Shown one piece after another: positions 15,410-23,894 of a DNA stretch of 64,000 nucleotides. Position 1 is the stretch's first letter. Each line of letters begins with the position of its first letter. The translations under genes were made by a program, and so were the position numbers. The stretch covers positions 1,054,001 to 1,118,000 of the forward strand of contig NZ_AP024749.1 in the NCBI RefSeq assembly GCF_019702945.1. Reading direction: 5' to 3'. The notes under the pieces are model-generated. The model was given only the letters and a program-made list of their open reading frames with translations. It had not been told where the DNA came from and did no database searches. This DNA is from Flavobacterium okayamense (GTDB taxonomy: Bacteria; Bacteroidota; Bacteroidia; Flavobacteriales; Flavobacteriaceae).

Positions 15410-15892
15410 TTACTCCGTAACCTTTAAAATAACCGGTAACACAAATTGCGATTTTACTTTGATACCTTGTTTAATGGCTGGTTCAACTTTTGGAAAATTC
15501 GCTAATCTATTTTGCAAAATGCTATCGATTACTTCAATATCATACGAAATAGAATCGGTTGGTTTTTGTGTTTCAAATATAAGAGAAGCATCAGGATTTA
15601 TGGTGACTTTAACCGAAATCGTATCTAGTTCAGGATATAAAATATGAATAGTATCAGTGCTTATTCTATTTTGAATGGTTTCGGTTAAAAACTGAAACAA
15701 ACATGCTTTTTGTGTTTCTTTATCAAGAATGGTATCACATGAAGAAACACTTGGATATTGATCAACTTGTTTCCAGTTTACTTTTTGTAATTCTTCCTGT
15801 AATAAAGCATTTTCATCTGGCACTTTTTTATCGAAAAGTTGGCAAGAAAATGTTAAGCTTATTAGTAATATGAATAAAATGATTTTTTTCAA
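15410..15892 (-). CDS. Lipoprotein with TonB-C-like fold, unknown function
   Basis: A 160-residue lipoprotein with signal peptide and lipobox LTFSC (Cys at residue 17), so it is membrane-anchored outside the cytoplasm. After it, a PSVSSC-x11-C segment precedes a region (about 95-160: SVKVTINPDASLIF ... FPKVEPAIKQGIKVKSQFVLPVILKV) that follows the pattern of the TonB C-terminal domain. The neighbouring BlaR1-type protein has the same order (PRFLQC-x10-C, then QVSIQFIIDKEGNI ... LPKLIPAKHKGKTVNIKYGLPLTFKL), so the two look related. No exact function can be assigned. Confidence 0.7.
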   Translation of the reverse strand: MKKIILFILLISLTFSCQLFDKKVPDENALLQEELQKVNWKQVDQYPSVSSCDTILDKETQKACLFQFLTETIQNRISTDTIHILYPELDTISVKVTINPDASLIFETQKPTDSISYDIEVIDSILQNRLANFPKVEPAIKQGIKVKSQFVLPVILKVTE

Positions 15893-15924
15893 AACCGATT
15901 GTTTTCCACAAAAATAGCTTTTTT

Positions 15925-15966
15925 AATTAAAAAATGGTCGATAATCTAAACTATTACCGACCATTT
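15925..15966 (-). terminator. Terminator of the BlaI/BlaR1 operon
   Basis: AAATGGTCG pairs with CGACCATTT, with further pairing inside (TAAT / ATTA). On the minus strand it is followed by a T-run. Confidence 0.8.
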
Positions 15967-15978
15967 ATGTTTATCCTC

Positions 15979-17250
15979 TTATTTGTCTTGTAATTTAAAA
16001 GTTAAAGGCAAACCATACTTAATATTAACCGTTTTTCCTTTATGTTTTGCAGGGATAAGTTTTGGTAATAGTGAAATTATTCTTCTAGCTTCTTTTTCTA
16101 ATAGCTCTCCATTTACAGGGCCGTGAGTAACTATATCTTTTATATTTCCTTCTTTGTCGATTATAAATTGAATACTCACTTGGCCTTGTATATTCTTTTT
16201 CGCGGCTTCTTTGGGATAATTGAAATTTTTAGTGATATGTTCCATCATTTTTTCATTGAAGCATTTCATAGCATCTTCTTTTGAAACATTTTCACATTGT
16301 AAAAACCTCGGGACTTCATCAACTTCTGAAAATGAAATTTCATTTTTCTCTTTAGAAGTTGTTTTTTCATTTGTTTCTGTTTGTGCGTAAATCTTATTTG
16401 AAAATAAACTTACACTAATTAAAATTGCAGGAATTACGATTCCGTACTTTAGCAACATAGCTTTTTTTGATTTTGATTTTTGTAACATAACGATTCGTTT
16501 TTTGATTAATGATTCATTGAAAAAATTATTGGTGAACGCAAAGTTTTCAACTTGAAAAACTTGGTTAATAATACTTTTGTAATACGTTGCCGCATTTTTT
16601 TTAACTGCAATCGCATCGGCTTCATATTCATGAACTTCGGCTAGTTTCTTTTGATAATGCCATAACAACGGATTGAACCAAAAAATAGTTTTAGCGATTT
16701 CTAATAGAAACAAATCAACAGAATGCCATTTGTTTTTATGTGTTAATTCATGTTGTAAAACAGTTGTTATTTCGGTATTGTTTTGCCCTATGAAGATTAA
16801 ATTCAAAAATGAAAAAGCCTCATTAGAATTTTGAATGCGATATATTTTTATATTTTCATGAAATTCAATTTGAGAATTATCGATTCTTTCTTTAATCTTT
16901 TTTAGTTTATAAATCAGAAGAGTTATAAATAGAACAAAACCAATTATGTATATTGTTTCAACTGTCTTTAAAAGATTGATTGAATTATTGCTTGCTAATT
17001 GAATTTCTGATGTTTTTTCACCGTTTACCAATAAAATTTCTTTTAGATTAAAAACATTTTCTATTGTAGAATTACTATCAATTGATTTTATATTTATTAA
17101 TGGAATAATCAAAGAAGCTATAAAGCTTCCTATTAAGTAAAAACGATTGGCGTTAAAAAACGTTTCTTTACTTAATAATATTTGATAGGCTATTAAGAAT
17201 AGTAATTGAATACCTATTGTTTTTAAAGTGTACAATAAAAAATCAATCAT
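15979..17250 (-). CDS. M56 (BlaR1-type) peptidase fused to a TonB C-terminal domain
   Basis: A 423-residue membrane protein. Helices fall near residues 5-25, 35-50, 92-112 and 265-285. The zinc-protease motif HELTH is near residue 165 (LQHELTHKNKWHSVD), with EYEADAIAV as the second metal-ligand region. After the last helix, an extracytoplasmic domain (about 300-423) ends in a TonB-C fold. BlaR1-type proteins sense envelope signals and cleave BlaI; in Bacteroidota the penicillin-binding sensor is often replaced by TonB-C, as here. The gene overlaps blaI by 8 nt. No beta-lactamase is adjacent, so the regulated target is unclear. Confidence 0.9.
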   Translation of the reverse strand: MIDFLLYTLKTIGIQLLFLIAYQILLSKETFFNANRFYLIGSFIASLIIPLINIKSIDSNSTIENVFNLKEILLVNGEKTSEIQLASNNSINLLKTVETIYIIGFVLFITLLIYKLKKIKERIDNSQIEFHENIKIYRIQNSNEAFSFLNLIFIGQNNTEITTVLQHELTHKNKWHSVDLFLLEIAKTIFWFNPLLWHYQKKLAEVHEYEADAIAVKKNAATYYKSIINQVFQVENFAFTNNFFNESLIKKRIVMLQKSKSKKAMLLKYGIVIPAILISVSLFSNKIYAQTETNEKTTSKEKNEISFSEVDEVPRFLQCENVSKEDAMKCFNEKMMEHITKNFNYPKEAAKKNIQGQVSIQFIIDKEGNIKDIVTHGPVNGELLEKEARRIISLLPKLIPAKHKGKTVNIKYGLPLTFKLQDK

Positions 17251-17608
17251 GCTGTTCAGTTTTAATTTCTTTTAATAATGCTTCTACATCTTTTATATCG
17301 ACATCGTTCTGTTTTACAAAAAACGAAACCATGTTTTTAAAAGAGCCTTGAAAGTAGTTTTCGACTAATTTGTTAATAGACGAATTACTATAGGTTTCCT
17401 TTTCTACAATTGGGAAATAGATATAGCCTTTTCCTTCTTGTTTGTGATCTACAAATTCTTTTGTTTCTAAAATTCTAACTATGGTAGAAACGGTATTATA
17501 AGCAGGTTTAGGTTCAGGAAATTCAGCGATAATATCTTTTACATTTCCTTCTTTCAAATCCCAAAGAATTTGCATAATTTCTTCTTCTGCTTTGGTTAGT
17601 TGTTTCAT
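17243..17608 (-). CDS. BlaI/MecI/CopY-family transcriptional repressor
   Basis: A 121-residue winged-helix repressor starting MKQLTKAEEEIMQILW, the family hallmark, with YNTVSTIVRILETKEFVDH as the recognition region. It dimerises through the C-terminal half and is inactivated by cleavage by the M56 partner encoded next. Three copies of the hexamer-pair AACTAA-N4-TTAGTT cover its own promoter, so autoregulation is very likely. Length and start are standard. Confidence 0.94.
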   Translation of the reverse strand: MKQLTKAEEEIMQILWDLKEGNVKDIIAEFPEPKPAYNTVSTIVRILETKEFVDHKQEGKGYIYFPIVEKETYSNSSINKLVENYFQGSFKNMVSFFVKQNDVDIKDVEALLKEIKTEQHD

Positions 17609-17621
17609 AATTATTCATTTA

Positions 17622-17684
17622 AACTAAAAACTTAGTTGAACAAATATACAAACTAAAAGTTTAGTTGCAACTAATTTTTTAGTT
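17622..17684. promoter_or_regulatory. Triple BlaI-type operator, AACTAA-N4-TTAGTT x3
   Basis: Perfect 6-4-6 palindromes at 17622-17637, 17651-17666 and 17669-17684, with spacers AAAC, AAGT and TTTT. Each contains the ACTA/TAGT core expected of BlaI-family dimer sites. The sites occupy the start region, the spacer and the -33 box of the blaI promoter. Confidence 0.85.
17641..17670 (-). promoter_or_regulatory. blaI promoter (TTG-N19-TATATTTG)
   Basis: On the minus strand, TTG (17668-17670) and TATATTTG (17641-17648) are separated by exactly 19 nt, a full match to the Bacteroidota consensus. Two operators overlap it and a third lies just downstream. Confidence 0.85.
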
Positions 17685-17733
17685 TTTTTATAATACGCTT
17701 TTATTTTAGTAATTTTAGGCAATAGAATTAAAT

Positions 17734-18234
17734 ATGGAATACTTTCTTTTACTTGCGGGTTTTTGTTGCATGTTTCTTGGAATTTTAGGGAGTTTGTTGC
17801 CCGCTTTACCTGGACCGCCTATTAGTTGGATAGGCTTATTGTTATTGTATTTATGCCCAGGAATGGAAAAAAATTATTGGGTTTTAGGAATTACATTTGT
17901 AATTGCTATTGTAATTGCAGTTTTAGATTATGTGATTCCAGCCAAAGGGACGAAACGATTTGGAGGGAGTAAATACGGTATTTGGGGAACCAATATTGGT
18001 TTAATTGTTGGAATTTTTGCACCCATTCCTTTCGGATTTATTATCGGACCATTTGTTGGTGCTTTGATTGGAGAATTGCTTTATGATAGAAAAGATTCTA
18101 CTCGTGCTACAAAAGCGGCTATTGGTTCTTTTTTTGGATTTTTAGCAGGAACTTTTATCAAGTTTGTTGTTAGTATTGCTTATTTGGGTTTGTTTATTTC
18201 TATAGTTATCAGTAACCGAAACATTTGGTTTTAA
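17734..18234 (+). CDS. DUF456 domain-containing membrane protein
   Basis: A 166-residue hydrophobic protein with four to five helices and the DUF456 signatures GILGSLLPALPGPPISWIGLLLL (residues 17-39) and KGTKRFGGSKYGIWGTNIGLIVG (about 73-95), plus GPFVGALIGELL. Function unknown. Its stop overlaps the umuC start by one base (TAATG), so the three plus-strand genes DUF456-umuC-umuD are probably one operon. Confidence 0.88.
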   Translation: MEYFLLLAGFCCMFLGILGSLLPALPGPPISWIGLLLLYLCPGMEKNYWVLGITFVIAIVIAVLDYVIPAKGTKRFGGSKYGIWGTNIGLIVGIFAPIPFGFIIGPFVGALIGELLYDRKDSTRATKAAIGSFFGFLAGTFIKFVVSIAYLGLFISIVISNRNIWF

Positions 18235-19496
18235 TGTATGCCTTAGTCGATTGTAATAATTTTTACGCTTCATGCGAAAGGGTGTTTCAACCTTACCTTA
18301 ATGGAGTTCCTATCGTTGTTTTAAGTAATAACGATGGTTGCATTATTTCGCGTAGTGAAGAAGCTAAACAATTAGGTATTGCCATGGGAGCTCCTGAGTT
18401 TAAGGTTAGAAAAGAATTAGAGCAAAATAAAGTAAAAGTATTTTCATCTAATTATCCATTGTATGGCGATATGAGTAAACGGGTAATGACATTGCTCGGA
18501 AACTTTACGCCCGATGTTGAGGTTTATAGTATAGATGAAGCTTTTTTAAATTTTGATAAAGTTAAAATAGACGATTATACCCATTATGGCTTACAAATAA
18601 AAAATCAAATCTATAAATGTTTGAGTTTGCCTATTTGTGTTGGGATTGCACCTACAAAAGCCTTGTCTAAAGTTGCCAATAGAGTTGCGAAAAAGTTTCC
18701 TACACAAACCAATGGTATTTGGGTTATAGATACTGATGAAAAACGAGTAAAAGCCTTAAAATGGTTAGCTGTTGAAGATATTTGGGGAATTGGTCGTCGA
18801 TTATCGAAGAAAATGAAGCTGAAAAATATTAATACGGCTTACGATTTCACTTTGCTACACAATGAAGCCTATATCAAATCGGTAATGGGAGTTGTAGGCA
18901 TAAGGTTGAGAATGGAATTGTTAGGCAAACCAGTTTTAGAAACGGAAGAAATTTCAGCAAAAAAATCGATCGCTGTAACTCGTAGCTTTGAGCATAATAT
19001 TTCGGCGTATGATGATTTAAAAGAAAGAGTGCTAACCTTTGCTACAGTATGTTCCGAAAAGCTGAGGTTACAAAAATCTTCGTGTAGCACAATTGTTTTG
19101 TTCTTGCAGAAAGATAGATTTGACAAGAATAACCAAAAATATCATTATACAAGACAAATTACGTTGTCCTTCCCATCCAATGCATCGCTTACAATAAATA
19201 ATGCTGTATTGAAGATGTTAGATGATTTATATGAACCTAATTCCGTTTATAAAAAAGCGGGTGTAATTGTAACGCAACTGGTAAAGGATGATGAAATTCA
19301 GTTGAATTTGTTTGAAGCCGAAAACCCAAAGTATCGTCATTTGATGCATGCAATAGATTCATGTAATCGCAAATTAGGAAGTCGGAAAATACGTTTGGCA
19401 TCACAAGATTTAAAACGAACTTGGAAAATGAAGCAGAATCATTTATCCAATCAATATACTACAAAAATTAGTGAAGTAATAATGGTAAAATGCTAA
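18234..19496 (+). CDS. umuC: Y-family DNA polymerase V catalytic subunit UmuC
   Basis: A 420-residue translesion polymerase. The N-terminus MYALVDCNNFYASCERVF holds the first catalytic Asp, and VYSIDEAFLNF (about 102) holds the DE pair. LPICVGIAPTKALSKVANRVAKK and VEDIWGIGRRLSKKM (helix-hairpin-helix) follow. The ATG at 18234 overlaps the DUF456 stop; a TTG nine bases upstream is ignored because MYALVDCN is the family start. It bypasses damaged bases with UmuD'2. The order umuC-umuD is the reverse of Escherichia coli. No LexA box was recognised in front. Confidence 0.95.
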   Translation: MYALVDCNNFYASCERVFQPYLNGVPIVVLSNNDGCIISRSEEAKQLGIAMGAPEFKVRKELEQNKVKVFSSNYPLYGDMSKRVMTLLGNFTPDVEVYSIDEAFLNFDKVKIDDYTHYGLQIKNQIYKCLSLPICVGIAPTKALSKVANRVAKKFPTQTNGIWVIDTDEKRVKALKWLAVEDIWGIGRRLSKKMKLKNINTAYDFTLLHNEAYIKSVMGVVGIRLRMELLGKPVLETEEISAKKSIAVTRSFEHNISAYDDLKERVLTFATVCSEKLRLQKSSCSTIVLFLQKDRFDKNNQKYHYTRQITLSFPSNASLTINNAVLKMLDDLYEPNSVYKKAGVIVTQLVKDDEIQLNLFEAENPKYRHLMHAIDSCNRKLGSRKIRLASQDLKRTWKMKQNHLSNQYTTKISEVIMVKC

Positions 19497-19924
19497 AGAA
19501 GAAACTACATTTTTTTAATCCCGATTTTTCTCAACCTAAGAAAATATCATTTATAGATGCTGGAATTAAAGCAGGATTTCCGTCACCAGCTGCCGATTTT
19601 GAAGAGGAAAGAATCAGTTTAGATCAGTTTTTAATTAAAAATCCTGAAGCTACTTTTTTCGCAAAAGCGAGTGGCGATTCTATGATTAAAGCCGGAATAA
19701 ATGATGGAGATTTGTTGGTTATAGATAGAAGTTTAGAGGCTAAAAACAACACTATAGCGGTATGCTATATTGATGGAGAATTTACAGTTAAAAGAATAAA
19801 AGCAGAAAATAACAAAGTATTTCTTTTGCCGGAGAATGACAAGTATAAGCCTATTGAAATAACCAAAGAAAACGAGTTGATTATTTGGGGCGTAGTGATA
19901 TATGTGGTAAAAAAAATGGTATAA
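19490..19924 (+). CDS. umuD: Polymerase V accessory protein UmuD (S24 peptidase)
   Basis: A 144-residue LexA-type self-cleaving protein. The cleavage site is A28-G29 in KAGFPSPA. The catalytic Ser is S64 in ASGDSM and the Lys is K101 in FTVKRIK, giving the same 37-residue separation as E. coli S60/K97. There is no DNA-binding domain, which separates it from LexA. It overlaps the umuC 3' end by 7 nt, ensuring co-translation. RecA-stimulated cleavage would yield UmuD', which activates UmuC. Confidence 0.95.
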   Translation: MLKKKLHFFNPDFSQPKKISFIDAGIKAGFPSPAADFEEERISLDQFLIKNPEATFFAKASGDSMIKAGINDGDLLVIDRSLEAKNNTIAVCYIDGEFTVKRIKAENNKVFLLPENDKYKPIEITKENELIIWGVVIYVVKKMV

Positions 19925-19925
19925 A

Positions 19926-19956
19926 AAAACCTCATTCGAAGAATGAGGTTTTTTTA
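19926..19956. terminator. Bidirectional terminator between umuD and tsf
   Basis: Stem AACCTCATTC / GAATGAGGTT with a GAA loop, A-run before and T-run after. It serves both converging transcripts. Confidence 0.92.
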
Positions 19957-19973
19957 TTTATTGTTGAGGAAAA

Positions 19974-20795
19974 TTATCCTAAAGCAACTCTTTTGAAACC
20001 TGTAACAGTTAAACCACCGTCAACAGATTTAATATAAGCAGCAACACTCATAGAACCATCTTTAATATAATCTTGGTTAACTAAAGTATTGTCTTTGTAG
20101 AAACGTTGGATTTTACCTTTAGAGATATTATCTAACATTGCTTCTGGTTTTCCTTCAGCTCTTAATTGCTCTTTTGCAATTTCGATTTCTTTTTCAATGA
20201 TTGCAGCATCAACACCAGCTTCGTTTAAAGCAATTGGGTTCATAGCAGCAGCTTGCATTGCAACGTTTTTAGCAGCTTCTTCAGCGCCAGCAACGTTTGC
20301 AGATAAAGAAACTAAAGTAGCAATTTTACCAGCGTGAATATAAGAACCTACGAAAGCACCTTCTAAACGCTCAAAAGCACCGATTTCAATTTTCTCACCG
20401 ATAACTCCAGTTTGCTCGATTAATTTCTCAGCAACTGTAATTCCGTTGAAATCAGAAGCTAATAATTCTTCTTTAGTAGCAAAGTTTAAAGCTTGGTTTG
20501 CTAAATCTGTAGCTAATTTTACGAAAGATTCGTTTTTACCTACGAAGTCAGTTTCACAGTTTAATGTGATCGCTACACCAGCAGTGTTATCTGCATTGAT
20601 GATTGCAACAGCAGCACCTTCAGTAGATTCTCTATCTGAACGGTTAGCAGCAACTTTTTGACCTTTTTTACGAAGGTTTTCGATAGCTAAATCAAAATCT
20701 CCATCAGCTTCTACTAAAGCTTTTTTACAGTCCATCATTCCAGCACCAGTAGCTGTTCTTAATTTATTTACGTCTGCAGCAGTAATATTTGCCAT
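19974..20795 (-). CDS. tsf: Translation elongation factor Ts
   Basis: A 273-residue guanine-nucleotide exchange factor for EF-Tu. The N-terminal UBA-like segment ITAADVNKLRTATGAGMMDCKKALVEADGDFD is followed by LRKKG, the core TDFVGKN and NEAGVDAA segments, and KIQRFYKDNTLVNQDYIKD. The start is the ATG at 20793-20795 (MANITAADV); an upstream in-frame ATG adds 13 residues with no family similarity. Gene order rplM-rpsI-rpsB-tsf is the classic ribosomal cluster. A long imperfect hairpin in the 128-nt gap to rpsB may tune tsf output relative to rpsB. Confidence 0.97.
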   Translation of the reverse strand: MANITAADVNKLRTATGAGMMDCKKALVEADGDFDLAIENLRKKGQKVAANRSDRESTEGAAVAIINADNTAGVAITLNCETDFVGKNESFVKLATDLANQALNFATKEELLASDFNGITVAEKLIEQTGVIGEKIEIGAFERLEGAFVGSYIHAGKIATLVSLSANVAGAEEAAKNVAMQAAAMNPIALNEAGVDAAIIEKEIEIAKEQLRAEGKPEAMLDNISKGKIQRFYKDNTLVNQDYIKDGSMSVAAYIKSVDGGLTVTGFKRVALG

Positions 20796-20819
20796 AACTT
20801 TTTTTTGTTTAAATGTAAA

Positions 20820-20913
20820 AATTCCAAAATCCAAAACCCAAATTCCATTTTTAAATTATCGTCAACTTTTTGTTTCTAATAAGTATGGAATTTGGCGTTT
20901 TGTTTTTGGAATT
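20820..20913. repeat. Long imperfect inverted repeat between rpsB and tsf
   Basis: Arms 20820-20848 (AATTCCAAAA ... CAAATTCCAT) and 20885-20913 (ATGGAATTTG ... TTTTGGAATT) pair with about four mismatches over 29 nt around a 36-nt loop. The mRNA of the ribosomal operon would carry this as a large hairpin. Confidence 0.7.
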
Positions 20914-20923
20914 AAATAATTAT

Positions 20924-21676
20924 TTATTCGTTTGTTGTAGCTTCTTCTTGTTTTACATCAGCTTCTTTAACGTCGTCTTTTTCAGCTTTTCTATCAGCTA
21001 AACCTTCAACGATAGCACCAGAAACTAATCCAAGAACTTTTTCAATTGATTTTGAAGCATCATCATTTGCAGGGATAACGAAATCGATCGGACGAGGATC
21101 AGAGTTTGTATCTACCATTGCAAAAACTGGAATGTTTAATTTTTGAGCTTCTTTTATTGCGATATGTTCTGCTTTCACATCAACTACAAATAATGCCGCT
21201 GGCAACCTTGTCATGTCTGCAATAGAACCTAAGTTTTTCTCTAATTTAGCACGTAAACGATCAACTTGTAAACGCTCTTTTTTAGATAATGTGTTAAATG
21301 TTCCGTCTTTCTTCATTCTGTCAATCGAAGCCATTTTCTTAACGGCTTTACGAATCGTAACGAAGTTTGTTAACATACCACCTGGCCATCTTTCAGTGAT
21401 GTAAGGCATGTTACATGCAGTCGCTTTTTCAGCAACAATGTCTTTAGCTTGTTTTTTGGTAGCTACGAAAAGTACTTTTCTACCAGAAGCAGCGATTTTC
21501 TTTAAAGCTTCATTAGCTTCTTCGATTTTAGCTGCAGTTTTGTATAAGTTGATAATATGGATACCATTACGCTCCATATAGATGTAAGGAGCCATGTTTG
21601 GATCCCACTTACGAGTCATGTGTCCAAAATGAACACCTGCTTCTAATAATTCTTTAACTTCTATTTTGTTTGCCAT
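20924..21676 (-). CDS. rpsB: 30S ribosomal protein S2
   Basis: A 250-residue protein with S2 signatures: KELLEAGVHFGHMTRKWDPNMAPYIY at the N-terminus, NMPYITERWPGGMLTNF (about 90) and VVDVKAEHIAIKEAQKLNIPVFAMVDTNSDP (about 163). The acidic tail (KAEKDDVKEADVKQEEATTNE) is a typical Bacteroidota extension. It binds the back of the 30S platform late in assembly. The 155-nt leader between rpsI and rpsB is long and could fold, but I could not match it to a named ribosomal leader. Confidence 0.98.
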   Translation of the reverse strand: MANKIEVKELLEAGVHFGHMTRKWDPNMAPYIYMERNGIHIINLYKTAAKIEEANEALKKIAASGRKVLFVATKKQAKDIVAEKATACNMPYITERWPGGMLTNFVTIRKAVKKMASIDRMKKDGTFNTLSKKERLQVDRLRAKLEKNLGSIADMTRLPAALFVVDVKAEHIAIKEAQKLNIPVFAMVDTNSDPRPIDFVIPANDDASKSIEKVLGLVSGAIVEGLADRKAEKDDVKEADVKQEEATTNE

Positions 21677-21831
21677 TTTTGTAATAGTTTACGTTCCGTT
21701 GATTAGCAATGTTCCATTAGCTTTCGCTCGTGGCTTCATTTAGATGCTAAACTAATTTCCTTTTTAAAAAAAGAAATAACGACAACTGTGTTTTTAATTT
21801 CAATAATAAATGAACAAGAAATTGTTGTAGA

Positions 21832-22218
21832 TTAACGTTTCGAGAATTGGAATCTCTTACGTGCTTTCTTCTGACCAAATTTCTTACGTTCAACCATACG
21901 AGGATCTCTTGTTAATAATCCTTCTGGTTTTAAAACTAATCTGTTTTCAGCATCTACTTCACACATTGCTCTAGCAATAGCCATACGTACAGCTTCTGCT
22001 TGACCAGTTGAACCACCACCATATACATTAATTTTAACGTCAAAGTTTTCTGCATTTTCAGTCATTGCTAAAGGTTGCATTACTTTGTACTGTAATGTTG
22101 GTGTAGGGAAGTAGTTTGCAAATTCTCTTTTGTTTACAGTGATTTTACCTGTACCTTCAGTTAGATAAACACGTGCAACAGCACATTTTCTTCTACCGAT
22201 TTTGTGAATAACTCCCAT
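21832..22218 (-). CDS. rpsI: 30S ribosomal protein S9
   Basis: A 128-residue protein with the S9 signatures [31 protein letters not shown] and the basic tail ending [12 protein letters not shown]. The C-terminal Lys-Arg reaches the P-site tRNA. The start overlaps the stop of rplM by one base, so the two are translationally coupled, as in most bacteria. Confidence 0.98.
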   Translation of the reverse strand: MGVIHKIGRRKCAVARVYLTEGTGKITVNKREFANYFPTPTLQYKVMQPLAMTENAENFDVKINVYGGGSTGQAEAVRMAIARAMCEVDAENRLVLKPEGLLTRDPRMVERKKFGQKKARKRFQFSKR

Positions 22219-22673
22219 TACTTAAGATCGTTTAAGTTTACAGTTTTAGGTTTTTGAGCGTCATGTTTGTGCTCAGAACCTACATATACATTTAAATTTC
22301 GGAATAACTCAGCACCTAATTTGTTTTTAGGTAACATTCCTTTTACAGCTTTTTCTACTATAACAGCAGGATTCTTTTGCTGTTGTACTCTAGCAGTTAA
22401 AGTTCTTTGCCCTCCTGGGTAACCTGTGTGACGTACGTAAGTTTTGTCGTCTAACTTGTTACCAGTAAGGTTGATTTTTTCTGCGTTGATAACAATTACG
22501 TTATCTCCACAATCAACGTGCGGCGTATAATTTGGCTTGTATTTACCTCTTAATAGCATTGCTACTTTTGAAGCAAAGCGACCCAAATTATGCCCTTCAG
22601 CGTCCACAACAATCCACTGCTTGTCTGCAGTAGCCTTGTTTGCTGATACTGTTTTGTAGCTTAATGTGTTCAC
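22218..22673 (-). CDS. rplM: 50S ribosomal protein L13
   Basis: A 151-residue protein with L13 signatures [45 protein letters not shown] (residues 21-65) and [11 protein letters not shown]. It is the promoter-proximal gene of rplM-rpsI-rpsB-tsf. A complete Bacteroidota promoter sits 46 nt upstream. Confidence 0.98.
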   Translation of the reverse strand: MNTLSYKTVSANKATADKQWIVVDAEGHNLGRFASKVAMLLRGKYKPNYTPHVDCGDNVIVINAEKINLTGNKLDDKTYVRHTGYPGGQRTLTARVQQQKNPAVIVEKAVKGMLPKNKLGAELFRNLNVYVGSEHKHDAQKPKTVNLNDLK

Positions 22674-22718
22674 AATAATTAATTTAAATTAAACATTCCA
22701 TTCCCAATTAAGGGAGTG

Positions 22719-22749
22719 CAAAAGTACAACTATTTATTTATTATGCAAA
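22719..22749 (-). promoter_or_regulatory. Ribosomal operon promoter (TTTG-N19-TACTTTTG)
   Basis: On the minus strand, TTTG (22746-22749) and TACTTTTG (22719-22726) are 19 nt apart, an exact fit to the phylum consensus, upstream of rplM. Confidence 0.85.
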
Positions 22750-22838
22750 CAGCATTTTAAGAAATATTTTTATTAAGTAATGTTCCAAAAATTGTTTTTC
22801 CTAAAATAAATAGTATTTTTATTGTTCAAAAGAAGATT

Positions 22839-23858
22839 ATGAAGTCAAAAATAACACTAAAACAAATAGCTAAAGAACTTGGAGTTTCTGTTTCAACCGT
22901 TTCTAAAGCTTTGAGTGATAGTCCAGAAATAGGTACAGTTACTAAAACAAGAATTTTAGAGTTTGCTGAACTAAATAATTACAAACCTAATGCTCTTGCT
23001 AGGAATCTTAAAAATCAAAGAACAAATACAATAGGTGTTATTATACCTAATATATTAAATCCATTCTTTGCAAAGGTATTTAGTGGCATTGAAGAAAAAG
23101 CAATTCAATTAGGATATAACGTAATTACTGCAATTTCAAATGAGTCACTAGTTAAAGAGAAACAAATGATGGATATGCTAAATAATGGTTCTATTGATGG
23201 GTTTATTTTATCTATTGCAGAAGAAACTCAAAAGAATCAAGATTTTAAGCATCTTAAAAGTATTATGGATAGTGGAACTCCAATTGTAATGTTTGATAGA
23301 GTTGCTGAAAGTTTAAAATGTGATAAAGTAGTTGTGGATGACTTAGATTCTGCAATAGATGCGACTGAGTATCTAATTAAACAAGGTGCAAAAAAAATTG
23401 CAATGCTTTCTACTATTGATAATCTAAGTGTAGGTAAACTAAGGTTTGAAGGATATAAAGAGGCTATGTCTAGAGCGGGTTTAAATCTAGATACTACTTT
23501 ACTTGTTGTAGAAAGTGATACAGATAAGTTTGACAAGAAATTAGAAAGTTTAATCCAAAAACATAAAGTTGATGCAATTTTTGCAGTTGATGAACATGCA
23601 TCAACAATGGGAATGAAATATGCTATTAAATCAGGTTATAAAATTCCAGAAGATATTTTAGTTATTGGTTTTGCCGATGGAGTTTGGTCTAAAAGATTAA
23701 CGCCAAGTCTATCAACAGTTAGTCAACATGCTCCAGAAATTGGTATGAGAGCAGCTGAATTGTTAATTGATAAAATTCAGAACGAAGACGAGTTTTACCA
23801 GCCCCAAACAATTGTTGTTAAAACAGAATTAAGACATAGAGATTCAACTAAACGATAA
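22839..23858 (+). CDS. LacI-family transcriptional regulator
   Basis: A 339-residue regulator. The N-terminal helix-turn-helix is ITLKQIAKELGVSVSTVSKALSDSPEIG, then the hinge NYKPNALARNLKNQRTNTIGVIIPNILNPFF, and a periplasmic-binding-protein-like sensor domain to the end. It stands alone between the ribosomal cluster and the serine hydrolase operon, with its own terminator; no sugar gene or CGAAAACG-type operator is adjacent. Its regulon therefore lies elsewhere. It is a different member from the LacI protein at 54474-55499. Confidence 0.93.
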   Translation: MKSKITLKQIAKELGVSVSTVSKALSDSPEIGTVTKTRILEFAELNNYKPNALARNLKNQRTNTIGVIIPNILNPFFAKVFSGIEEKAIQLGYNVITAISNESLVKEKQMMDMLNNGSIDGFILSIAEETQKNQDFKHLKSIMDSGTPIVMFDRVAESLKCDKVVVDDLDSAIDATEYLIKQGAKKIAMLSTIDNLSVGKLRFEGYKEAMSRAGLNLDTTLLVVESDTDKFDKKLESLIQKHKVDAIFAVDEHASTMGMKYAIKSGYKIPEDILVIGFADGVWSKRLTPSLSTVSQHAPEIGMRAAELLIDKIQNEDEFYQPQTIVVKTELRHRDSTKR

Positions 23859-23860
23859 AA

Positions 23861-23887
23861 AAAGGCTCACAATTGTGAGCCTTTTTT
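23861..23887. terminator. Bidirectional terminator
   Basis: The perfect palindrome AAGGCTCACAATTGTGAGCC plus TT lies between A-rich and T-rich tracts, separating the converging LacI and serine hydrolase genes. Confidence 0.9.
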
Positions 23888-23894
23888 GTTTTTA

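Noticed and set aside
15979..17608. Classical bla/mec resistance switch
   Set aside because: The sensor has a TonB-C domain instead of a penicillin-binding domain and no beta-lactamase or PBP2a gene is adjacent.
21677..21831. Known ribosomal-protein leader RNA before rpsB
   Set aside because: The 155-nt gap is long and may fold, but I could not match it to any named leader motif.
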